Below, one piece after another: positions 10,840 through 20,337 of a stretch of 21,533 nucleotides of DNA. Origin of the DNA: Poronia punctata (taxonomy: Eukaryota; Ascomycota; Sordariomycetes; Xylariales; Xylariaceae). The notes under the pieces are model-generated. The model did no database searches. It was not told the origin of the DNA and saw only the letters and a list, made by a program, of their open reading frames with translations. The stretch's first letter is position 1, and each line of letters starts with the position of its first letter. The stretch is taken from NCBI GenBank assembly GCA_022579005.1, contig MU401856.1, forward strand, positions 1 to 21,533. Direction: 5' to 3'. The position numbers and the translations under genes are program-made.

Positions 10840-11025
10840 AAATTTAAAAACTGTTTAAAATTTAAAGAGTTGCTAGTTTTAATAAATAGTTTATATATGC
10901 TAGTTTAAACTTTATAGCTAGTAAAATTATTTAAATTTTAAAAACTGCTTAAAAATATAAACTAACTAAAAAGTTATTAATATTTTAAAAATAAAGAAAT
11001 AAAAATACTTTTTATAAATAACTAG
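10840..11025 (+). pseudogene. Copia reverse transcriptase relic, ends at the catalytic motif
   Basis: This is the C-terminal half of a Ty1/Copia RT in one + strand frame. INSLYMLV at 10882-10905 corresponds to the family motif xKALYGLKQ. It is followed by a stop-broken TL.LVKLF.F (family RxWYxxLxxFL), then KSY.YFKNKEIKILFINN ending at 11022, where the family has YVDD. The spacing from motif to motif (45 codons) is right for Copia. The catalytic aspartates read as Asn. About 140 bases later copy C's LTR begins, so RNase H is absent here. Confidence 0.8.
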
Positions 11026-11165
11026 CAATAAATTAAATTAAATAGTTAACTTTTTTTTAATATTAAAAACTAAATTATTTTTAATAATGTTTTTAATAAG
11101 CTATATAGGCAAAGCTATATAAAATCGGTAATTAAACTTAGCTTTTTTACTTATTTAATATAAGG

Positions 11166-11396
11166 GTTTTAGCAATAAAGTAGTTATAAGGTAATATTGC
11201 TAGCAATTTTAAAAACTAAATATATTAAATAACTTTTATTTAGTTAGCTAAATAAGTAACTAAACTAGCTAAAAAGATTAAAAAAAGTATAATTAGCAAA
11301 GCTTTAATTATTAGTTAGCGTAGCTTTAGCTAATAAGTAGTTTATGCGTAAATAGCTTAGCAAATAAGTTTTTTAGCTAAGTACTTTATTATACTG
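11166..11396 (-). repeat. Gypsy-X 3' LTR (copy C)
   Basis: This 231-bp LTR is identical in length to copy A's. It begins (as written on +) GTTTTAGCAATAAAG and ends ATTATACTG. The adjoining A/G-rich complement at about 11397-11408 is the degraded polypurine tract. Its left flank is the Copia remnant. Confidence 0.88.
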
Positions 11397-12073
11397 CTTT
11401 TTTTTTTAAGTTGCTAATTTTTAATAATTTTAGCATTTATAAGTATATTTACTAATTAGGCCTATTTTTAATTTCTTTAATTAAATTAATTTATTAGCTT
11501 TTATAAGCTATCTTTTTATTAACTTATTAGCTTATATTTAGCTTTATATATTTTTTTTTACTTATAACCTTATTTTAATATTTACTTTTTTTTTAGCATT
11601 ATTATTTTATTAAGCTTTTTGCTAAATAATTGCTATTATACTGCTTTTAAAGCTTTTTTATTTTAAGTTTATATACTAGCACACTTTTAATGCTAATATA
11701 AGTTAGTTATTTTTAAACTATTAAATTTTTAATTTTAATTATAATTTTGCTTAACTAAATAATAATAAGCTAAAAATTGCAATAATATTTAGTAAAAAGC
11801 TTTACTAGCACTACGTTTTTAATATATATTTAAATTTTTATATTTGCTATTTTTACTACTTTAATAATATTAATTACGCTTTTTATAAAAAAAACTACTA
11901 AAATTGTTATACTATATATTTGCTGCTTTTTTACTTATTAATTACTTAAATATTTTTTTTAAAATATTTTTTACTTTAGTTAGTATAGCTTAATAAATTA
12001 TATAATATATTACCTATTTTTGCGCTAAAACTAAAAACGCTTAATAAAACTATTAAGCTACTATTATTAAAGC

Positions 12074-12103
12074 TAAAAATAAAAATAAAAATAAAAATAA
12101 AAA
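12074..12103. repeat. (TAAAAA)5 microsatellite in copy C
   Basis: Five perfect units form the complement of the TTTTTA array in copy A at 461-490, at the equivalent position in the element. Confidence 0.9.
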
Positions 12104-13528
12104 CGTAAGTATAAACGCTACTTTATTAAATGATACTTTTATTATTATAAGTTAATATATATTTTACTTATTTAAAATAAGCTTAGCTTTTTAGTATATA
12201 ATTATTTTTTAAAAAAAGCTAGTTATACTAATTAAAAAAAAAAAGCAACGCTATACTGCTATTTATTAAAAATTAGTTGCTATTTATTATTTATTAACTA
12301 TTATAGTTGCTTTTTTTATAGTTTATACTTTTACTGCTTATTTACTAATATATTTGCTAATATTTAGCAATTTTATATTAGTAAAAAAAAGCTTTTACCT
12401 AATAACTTTAATAATATTATATATAAAGCCTAGTTTTTTATTTTTTTAAAACTATTAAAATAGCTTTTTAAGCAAATTAAATACTTATTTATACTAATTA
12501 TATATATTTATTTTAAAAGCTGCTAATAAAAAGCTAAACTTTAAAAAAGCTTATAAAAATAAAAGCATTAAAATATTTTTTAATATTAATAAAGCTTATT
12601 AAAAGATTTTTGCTTATAATATAGTTTTTATTACTACTATTAGCTTTATTTATAATACTTATTAAACTATATTGCTTATTTTTAGCTATAGCTATTTTAA
12701 TAGCATAGTATATTATTTACTTTTTTAGCTACTTTTTAGCTTTTATTTACTAACTTTTTATTTAATAATAATACTTTTTATATTAGTAGTTTAAAATATA
12801 TTTTAAGTTATAATAAGTTTATTAAAATATAAGTTTTTATTTTTTATAATGCTATAGCTTAGTTTTAACTTACTTAATAATAGCTTGCTATTTTTTTATT
12901 AACTAAATTTATATTTTATAATTTAATATTTATTATACTAATTATAACTATTTTATTTATTATTTTACTTAATATAAACTTTTTTAACTTTTTTTTTATA
13001 TTAGTTTAGTAAATAGCTTATATTTACTAAGTATTTAGCTAGCTTTTAAATATTATATTTTATTAGCTAGCTTTTTTATTTTACTAAGTATTTTTATTTA
13101 CTTTAGTTTTTTTAATATTAAATAATATTTTTTACTACTTATTTTTTTTACTTATTTTTTAATTTAAATAGCGCTATTTTGCTAGCGTTTTTTAGCTAGT
13201 TTATTTATAGTTTAAATAATAATATAAAAAATATATTATAAACTTAAAAATAAATTTTTAATAACTAGATTTAATATATTTAAGTTTTTATTTTTTTAAT
13301 AACTTTAACTTAAATATATATAAAAGCTAGTATTTTTTGCACTTAAACTTAAAATATGCTATTAATAGCTTTATTATATTACTTACTTAAAACTTTTTTA
13401 GTATATAACGTTTATTATAATACTTTTATATTAACTTTATTGCTTATTTTTAATACTTATAAACTATATAGCATATAGCTTTTATTTGCTATAGCTTTTT
13501 TTTATTTTTTAAATATTAAATTAAAGCT

Positions 13529-13533
13529 GTTTT
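13529..13533. repeat. Target-site duplication of Gypsy-Z, left
   Basis: GTTTT directly precedes the left LTR and is repeated at 20333-20337 after the right LTR. The match extends to six bases, TGTTTT. The uninterrupted copy B shows GCTTT at 3442-3446 in the same context. Five bases is the usual Gypsy duplication length. Confidence 0.85.
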
Positions 13534-13779
13534 TGTTGCAAATAAGTTACAAAGAAGCAAGGCTTTAAAAGGTGACTTAATCTTATTGCTAGAAATTTTA
13601 AAGTAAAGAGAAAAAAAAGAAAAAGCTTTTAAGATCTTGTTAAGTATGCAGACTTATATATATATAAAATAGTAGGGCTATAGCTACTTATAAGTGCAGG
13701 CCTTAGTATTTACTGTTTTAAAGAAATAATAGCTATAAGCTACTTAATTAGCTATACTGCTATTAACTAATTTATAACT
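13534..13779 (-). repeat. Gypsy-Z 3' LTR
   Basis: This is the left LTR, 246 bp, beginning TGTTGCAAATAAG on the + strand. It is about 93% identical to the right LTR by eye, and I counted about 17 differences. Nearly all are C/T or G/A; the one exception is an uncertain alignment in an A-rich run. On the - strand it is preceded by an A-rich run ending AAAAAAG (complement of 13780-13800), which is the probable polypurine tract. Confidence 0.92.
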
Positions 13780-15269
13780 ACTTTTTTAAAAAAAAAAATA
13801 ACTTGTTTTAAGGTATAGCTTAGCTTTAAATTAGTATTTTTTAAGTTTTTAATTAATTACTTTTTAGCTAAAAAATGATTGCTTTAAGTATTTACTTATT
13901 TACTATAATAGTTTAAGCTTTTATACTATTATACTATAGTATAGTTTTTTTATAATTAATTATGTAAATTTAAGCGTATAAAGTAGCTTTTATTATGCGT
14001 TTTTTTTATAAATTTTTTATATTTTGCTTTTTATAGTTGCTACTTTATTATTATTAATATATAGCGCGTTAAATTTATTTTAATTAGCAGCTTATAGCTA
14101 CTTTTTAAGCTGTTTAAGTAGTTTAGCAGCTTTTAAATATGCTTTATAAAACTTTTTTAATAGCTTTGCGCTATTTTTAAAGTTTTTTACTATATACTAT
14201 TTATTATTTATATTTTATTTTTTTTAGTATACTTTATATTATAGCTTATTATAGTATAGTTTTAATATATATATTTTTTTAACTATAAATTTTTTTTGCT
14301 TGCTAGTTTTACTTATAAGCTTTTAAAATTTTTAAATTTTTGTTTTAATAAAAAATTATTAAAATACTTTTATAAACAATTAGCATAAAACTTATTAGTT
14401 ATTTTTTATAACAAAAGTATTTTAAAAGTATAAGTATTTTTATTATAAGTTAGTATTTAAAACTTTTGCTAAGTTATAAAGTAGTTTAACTTATTAAATA
14501 ATTAATTAGTAAGCTAGGATTAGCGTTTTTTTAAAATAAATATAAAGTTTTTTATATTAAAGTTAAAATTTTTTTAACTTTTATTTGCTTGCTTTATTAT
14601 ATATTTTTATATTTATTAAAAGTTTGCTTTTATAATATTAATATAATTTTAGATTTTTTAAGTACGTTTTTATATACTTTTATATAATTACTATTTTTTA
14701 AAGTATAAAGTATTTAGTTTTTTTTTAGTAGTTTTATTTTTTTAATTAAAATAAAAAAGTATAAAAAAGCTTATTTTTACTTTATAAAGCAAAAGCTTAG
14801 TTAATTTATATAGTATAGCAGCTTATATATAGTTTATAGCTAGTATATGTTTTAATTAATTATTTTAGTAATAGTTTATATATAGTTATAATTATTAGTT
14901 TAAGTATTTGTTTATTATTTTTGCTTGTTTTACTATTTTGTAGTAACTTATAAAAGCTAAAGTTTAGGTAATTTTTAGTATTTTTACTAGTTTGTTTATA
15001 AAAGCTAAAATAAATTAAGGTTTTTTATTAAACGTAATTATAATTAAAAGTTTAAAAACTTTAAAAGGTTTTTTATAATATATTTAAGCTACTTATTAAG
15101 TAGTAACTTTAATAGTATATAAAATAGTTTATATTTTTTTACTTAATTTATTTACTATTATTATTGCGTTATTATAATTATATTTATTTTTTAACATTTA
15201 TTTAAAATTAATTACTAAGTAACGCTATATGCAGTTTAGTATTAGTAGTAGTATTAACTTGCTTAGTAT
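13780..15269 (-). pseudogene. Gypsy-Z integrase core and 3' tail (weak)
   Basis: This stretch lies between the integrase zinc-domain trace and the 3' LTR, where the integrase catalytic core and C-terminal domain should be. The - strand shows protein-like runs broken by stops, but I could not place the D,D,E residues or a chromodomain. The assignment is by position. No other feature is visible here. Confidence 0.4.
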
Positions 15270-15380
15270 TTTATTTTTTAAAACTTTTACTAGTTAGTAT
15301 TATAAATAGTTAGCTATATACTTATTATAGTTTTTTTTTAATTTTAGCTACTAATAATGCTTAGCTACTAAGTAGCAAGT
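15270..15380 (-). pseudogene. Gypsy-Z integrase zinc-binding domain trace
   Basis: On the - strand at 15345-15359 a frame reads HY, two stops, then L followed by KLKK. This fits the Gypsy integrase signature HYWWPxLKK with two TGG codons turned to TAG and the proline codon to CTA. About 15 codons later, in a neighbouring frame, it reads KYIANY, L, a stop and Y, matching the KYIANCxxC part of the zinc finger with TGT and TGC turned to TAT and TAC. A one-base shift in the run of nine A between the two parts explains the frame change. The position, about 1.2 kb after the RT, is right for integrase. Confidence 0.65.
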
Positions 15381-16549
15381 TTTTTTTTTTTTAAAGTATG
15401 CTATAAACATTTATTTATATGCTTTTATAATTAACTTTATATATAAGTATAGTAGGTTTAAAACTACTAATTATTTTTTATATATTGTTAACTTATTTTG
15501 CAATATTTATAGGTTTTTTGTTTTTTTTACTATTATTTACGCTTTTTGCTAATATATTTACATTTTTAAATTATTTTTATTTTTATTTAATATTTTATTA
15601 ATTAACTAAAGACTTATAAAGTTTTTTATTACTTTTTAAAGTTTAAATACTAATATTTTAATAAGCAGGTTTTATATTTATAAACTAGCAAACTTAAACA
15701 TTATAAGCTTAAAAAAAGTTATATAGCATTACTATTTTTTTTTTTTTTTTTATAAAACTATATTTTTTTATTTTTATAATAAGGCATTTGCAGTAACGTT
15801 TTTTTTGCTAAGCTTATAAGTAATTATAAAATTATACTTTATAAGTAGCATAAACTATTTTGCTTATTATAAATTAAAACGTTGCTTAGTGCTAAAATAT
15901 TTTAAAGCTTTATAGTTTATAATTATTATAAATAGCTTTTTTTATTAATATTTAATTAATTTTGTTTTTTATTTTTTTAATATTAGTACTATTACTAGTA
16001 TTTTTTTATTATAAATGTTATAATTAAGCTTTGCGCTTTTTATAGTTTTAAAAAAAAAAGCTATAAAGTGCTAAGTTTTATTATTAAGTTATAATTAAAA
16101 TAGCATGCTAGCTACTACTTTATTTAAAGTATTTATTTTTACTTTTATTAGTAAGTTATAATTATAGTGCTATAAAAGCAGTGCTAACGTTAAGGTTTTT
16201 TTTAAGCTTTAAAATATTTTTTTATATTTTTTGCTTTAAAAAATATTATATTATAATATATTAAAGCTATTAGTAGTTTTGCTTTTTTACTATAGTTTTA
16301 AATAAATTTTTTATAAAAGTTATAAAATTTTAAAAAAAATTAAACTTTTTTTATTATTATAAAAGTAGCTTACTTATAAACTACTTTAATTTTTATAAGG
16401 TTTATGCTAACTTTTTTTAAACTTATAATATATTTAAAAAATTTTGTTTAAGTAATATAAAATTTTAATTTTTTTAAGTTTGCTTAGAGTTTTGTTTTTT
16501 TTAATTGCTATAATACTTTTTTTATATATTTTTTATATTTTTTAATAGT

Positions 16550-16905
16550 GTTAAAATATATTAATATATTATTAATATATACATAGTAAAAGTAGTTTAA
16601 GTAGTTAAATAATATATTATTAATATATTTTTAAAACGTTAAAAGTTTATTTATAAAGCTAAAAAGTAGTACTTTATACTTATAAGCTTTATATTTAGTA
16701 TAAAAAGTTATAAAGTTTTTAGTTTTTATAGCTATATAAATATAATAAAATGCTTATTATATATTAATTTTTATAAAGATTTTTATATAAAAGATTTTTA
16801 AAAAAGTCTTTTTTATTAGTAGTAGCAAGTAATAATTTTTTTTTATTAAATTATTTAATTTTTTATAGTTTATATAAAAACATAACCTTTAATAAAGCTT
16901 TTAAA
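16550..16905 (-). pseudogene. Gypsy-Z reverse transcriptase relic
   Basis: A single - strand frame from codon 16880-16882 to 16568 (over 100 codons) carries the Ty3/Gypsy RT motifs in order. These are FYINYKKLNNLIKKNYYLLLLI (family VDYRxLNxxTxKNRYPLPLI) at the right, KIFIKIN followed after stops by AFYYIYIA (KIFTKIDxRxAFxxIRI), TFYTKYKAYKYKVLLFSFIN (TxFRTRYGxYEYxVMPFGLTN), KYINNIL and YINNILIYFN (YLDDILIYS). The catalytic aspartates at 16568-16573 are Asn. Only a handful of stops occur, each reachable by one transition from Trp, Gln or Arg. The start upstream of 16905 is not defined. Confidence 0.93.
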
Positions 16906-19900
16906 TAAATAAAATAAGCAAGGCTTATAAAGCATTATTTAGCTTTATAAATCTTTTTTAAAGTTAATTTATAAAGTATTTTTATACTACTTTTAATTTA
17001 TTTAGTAATATTTTATATAATAAACTATATTTTAAATTATTAGCTAATTTTTTATTTATAAATTTTATTAAGTAGTTTACTTTTAAATAGCGTAAAAAAA
17101 GTTTATTTAAGTTAACTTTATTAAAAGTATATAATAAAAAGTAGTATTTTAGCAAAATTACTTTAAAAGCTTATTTTTTTAGCTTTTTGCTTTTTTTATT
17201 AAAAAATTTTTTAGTTTTTTTTTTATTAATAATAAAATTAATTTTTTTTATACTAATAATTTTAACTTTGCTTTTAACTTAACTAATATATACTATTTTT
17301 TAAAAAGAAAATACTATTAAAAAGTATATTTTAGTTTATAGTTGTTTTTTATACTAAGTAATGCTATTTTTTTATATACAATATAGTTTTTAGGCATTTA
17401 ATAACTAGTTATTTAAAATATTTTATTTTTTAATTTAGTTTTTTTTTAATTTTTTTACTAGCTATAGTTAATTATTAAGTTTATTTAAATTAATTGCTAT
17501 TAATTTTTTTATTTTTTAAATATTTGTTTTAGTTAAGTTTTAGCTTTAATATATTATAAGTTTTAAAGTTAGTTTAACTGTTTACTAAAAAAAGTTATTA
17601 TTTAAATAATAACTTGTACTAAATAGTAAGTTTTTAAAAAATATAAGCTTATACTGCTAATAATTTAGTAATATTTTATATTATTTAAATTATAATTTTT
17701 TTAGTATTATAGCGTATTATATTTTTAATATAATAAGCAAGACGGCCTTAAAAGTTTATTTTTTTATATATATTATAATTAGTATAATTTTGTATATTTT
17801 TTAACTAATTTTGCTATTAAATTTTATTATAGTGCAATAGTTAAAGTTTGTTAAAATAGTAGGTTTTAAAGCTATTTTTATTTATTTAGCTAATTTTATA
17901 TTTACTACTACGTATACATTAGCTTTTATATTATTAAAAACGTTATTAGTTTATAAAAAAGTTTTATTATTAAGTAAAATATAACTAAATATAAAAAGCT
18001 TTTTTTTTATATATTTATTTATAATATTTAGTTCTTTATAGTTAATAATTATTAGTAATACTTTTTTTAAATAAGAGTTTTTTTAACTTAAAGTTATTTT
18101 TTTAATAGTAGCTTATTTTTTATTTTTAGCTATAAGTTTTTAACTTTATATTTATATGCTATTATAATAGCTTAGATTTATATTTAGTAGTTAAAGTTAT
18201 TTTTTTTTTATAAGCAATTATAAAACGTATGTTTTTAACCTTTATAGTTAAAGTATTAACTTTTAATAATAAAAGTTTTTATTTTTTTAGCAAATAACTT
18301 AAATTGCTATTTAATTAAGTATTTATTATTACTAGTTTAATTTTTATAGCGTTAGCTAAAAGAGGTGCTATTATTTATTAACTAGATTGTTTTTATATTA
18401 TTTGCTTAAGTAAGCTATACTAGTTTATTTATATTATTATTAGTATAGCTATTATTTACATTAAAAAGTTTTTAATTTAGCTTATGCTTATTTTTTTATT
18501 AAAACGTATATATTATTTAGGTATAGTGTTAAATAAAAAAATTAAAGTTTATATTAGCATTTAAGTATTATAAAGTAGTTTTTTTGCATAGTTAAGTAGT
18601 AAGTTTATTATAAAACTTTTTTTTTTACTTAGTATAAAAGATTTAGCATTTATTAGCAAAGCGTATAAAACTATTTTTAAAAGTTTAATAATTAATAAAA
18701 CTTTTTATTTTTAACTTTTAATACTTTGCTTTAATATTTTACTTTTAATTAACGTTTTTATACTTGCTTTTTAAGTAGTTAAATAGTTTAGTAAAAGTAT
18801 TTATTACGTTTAAGTAATTATTTTATAAGTAAAGTTGCAAGTTTTTAGTAACTATTTTTTTTAAGTATACTTTAATGTTTGCTAGTTAAGCTTGCTTGTT
18901 TATAAACTAGTTTTTATTAGCTTTAAAGCAGTTTTTTATATGTTTTAACTATATTTTAAAAGTTACTTTATTTTTGTTTTTATTATTATAAAACATAAAA
19001 ACTTTAATTTTAGCTAACTTATAAAGTATAGTTAAAGTTAAAAACGCGTTATTTTTAAATATTAAATAGCTATAAGCTAAAAGGTTTACTATTTATTAGT
19101 TTATATTAGCTATTTAAAACTTAAAGCGTTTAATTTTACTATAAGCGTTAAGTAGTTTTTATATTATATGCTTAATTATTTTATTTATATTAAGTTTAAG
19201 TTTTAGTAGCAAAGCTTTTTTATTACGTTTTTAAGTATAGCTATTTACTTACTACTAAAAGCGTTATACTTTTTTTTTTAATGCTATAGTTTTATAAATA
19301 CTTAGTTTGCTTAGGTAATAAGTTTAGTAAATTAAGTTTAATATAATATTTTTGCTTATAAAAAAACGTATATAAAGCTTATTTGCTTATATTTAATAAG
19401 CAAGCAGCATTAAGGTACATATTTTAAACTTTTAAAACGTAATATTAAAATAAGTGTTTACTAGGTTTTTAAACGCTTTAGTATTTATTGTGCTATTAAA
19501 ATTAAGTATTGCTTTTTTTTTATTTTTTATTAATAAAATAAACGGAAATTTTAGTTTGTTAGATTTTTTAATATATAATTTAGTAAAAGCTTAAACTAAA
19601 TTATAAATTTTTTAATAATGCTATATAATTATAACTTTATAGTAAGTATTTTTAAAAGTGTTTAATATAATTTGTTAATTAAAAACACGGGCTTAATTAA
19701 TTAAAGTATTAAGTATATTTTTAGTATTAAGTTTTTTATATTTTAAAGTTTTAGTATTTATATTTTAAAATAGCTATAAAATAAAAGTAAACTAATAGCG
19801 TAATTTAATTTATAAGATTTTATTTATTTTTAAAATAGTTTTAATAAAGTTATTATTTATATATAAAGTTTTAGCTAAAGCTTGTTACTTTATAGCTATA

Positions 19901-20086
19901 CGTATTTTAGCGCGTCTTTTGTTTTTTTAAGCTATAATTTTAGTTAGTAGCTAGGATAATTATTGTCTTAGCAGCTTTACTAGTGCTGCTAATTAATTAA
20001 TTAGTTTTAAATTAAATTTGCAAACTAGAGATTATATATATAATAATTCTAGGTTTTAAATTTAAATAATTTAATAACTTTAAAAT
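16906..20086 (-). pseudogene. Gypsy-Z gag / protease region relic
   Basis: This is 3.2 kb between the 5' LTR and the RT. The clearest coding trace is on the - strand at about 19350-19570. One frame there runs more than 60 codons with only a few stops, and includes KLKFPFILLIKNKKKAILNF and TKAFKNLVNTYFNITF, a gag-like helical, charged composition. Around 18850-18990 a readable stretch containing CFKANKN resembles the start of a zinc knuckle, but the spacing of the remaining ligands is wrong. No protease triad was located. No primer-binding site complementary to a tRNA is recognisable next to the 5' LTR. Confidence 0.55.
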
Positions 20087-20332
20087 TGTTGCAAATAAGT
20101 TATAAAGAGGCAAGGCTTTAAAAAGTAACTTGATTTTATTGCTAGAAATTTTAAAGTAAAAAGAAAAAAAAAGAAAAGCTTTTAAGATCTTGTTAAGTAT
20201 GCAGACTTATATACGTATAAAATAGTAGGGCTGCAGCTACCTATAGGTGCAGGCCTTAGTATTTACTGTTTTAAAGAAGTAATAGCTATAAGCTACTTAA
20301 TTAGCTATACTGCTATTAACTAATTTGTAACT
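20087..20332 (-). repeat. Gypsy-Z 5' LTR
   Basis: This right LTR, 246 bp, has the same ends as the left LTR. My hand count gives 69 G+C in the first 245 bases (28%), against about 15-18% in nearby internal lines. It retains blocks such as GGGCTGCAGCTACCTATAGG near 20228-20247. On the - strand it contains TATACGTATATAAG (complement of about 20206-20219), a plausible TATA box for the element promoter in U3. That is an inference from sequence only. Confidence 0.92.
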
Positions 20333-20337
20333 GTTTT
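20333..20337. repeat. Target-site duplication of Gypsy-Z, right
   Basis: GTTTT follows the right LTR and matches 13529-13533. Copy C sequence homologous to copy B resumes from here. Confidence 0.85.

Larger units (their letters stand above)
8427..11165 (+). mobile_element. Ty1/Copia retrotransposon remnant
   Basis: This is a degraded Copia element coding on the + strand, in the expected order gag tail, protease region, post-protease region, RT. It has no LTR of its own in the window. Its left edge meets the copy B LTR and its right edge meets the copy C LTR. The distance from the protease-like site (about 9619) to the RT catalytic motif (about 11022) is about 1.4 kb, shorter than usual for Copia, so some or all of the integrase is probably missing. 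It keeps more CpA than the neighbouring Gypsy copies. The RNase H end and 3' LTR, if they survive, should lie beyond copy C to the right of the window. Confidence 0.82.
11166..13533 (-). mobile_element. Gypsy-X copy C, 3' part
   Basis: This is the 3' LTR and the last ~2.1 kb of internal sequence of a third Gypsy-X element on the - strand. From 11501 to 13533 it is colinear with copy B 1417-3446 (2033 against about 2030 bases). It is interrupted at 13533 by Gypsy-Z and resumes at 20333. Differences from copy B are dominated by C/T and G/A, plus the 28-bp unit and microsatellite length changes. Nothing coding survives, and this part lies downstream of the RT. Confidence 0.88.
13534..20332 (-). 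mobile_element. Gypsy-Z, complete LTR retrotransposon nested in Gypsy-X copy C
   Basis: This ~6.8 kb Ty3/Gypsy element lies on the - strand with both LTRs and a target duplication. Its family is distinct from Gypsy-X, with different LTR sequence and a different RT. On the - strand the order is 5' LTR (20087-20332), gag-like region, RT (about 16550-16905), integrase zinc domain (about 15270-15380), 3' LTR (13534-13779), the canonical gag-PR-RT-RH-INT order. Copy B proves the insertion, because its sequence runs straight through the equivalent point. The body is heavily mutated with stops in all frames, while the LTRs are much less so. Confidence 0.92.

Noticed and set aside
8197..11396. A single ~3.2 kb LTR retrotransposon with Copia inside its own LTRs
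   Set aside because: The flanking ~230-bp repeats are Gypsy-X LTRs. The same repeat, with a polypurine tract, ends copy A, and the right one adjoins Gypsy-X internal sequence in copy C. Gypsy-X coding strand is opposite to the Copia piece, so they belong to elements B and C.
13779..13805. Alternative 6-bp target duplication TGTTTT for Gypsy-Z
   Set aside because: The first T can be assigned to the LTR end (GTAACT in the right copy, ATAACT in the left), leaving the standard 5-bp GTTTT. The difference is one base and cannot be settled by eye.
18850..18990. CCHC zinc knuckle of Gypsy-Z gag (CFKANKN stretch on the - strand)
   Set aside because: The spacing to a possible His and last Cys does not fit C-x2-C-x4-H-x4-C, and the second Cys would need non-RIP changes.
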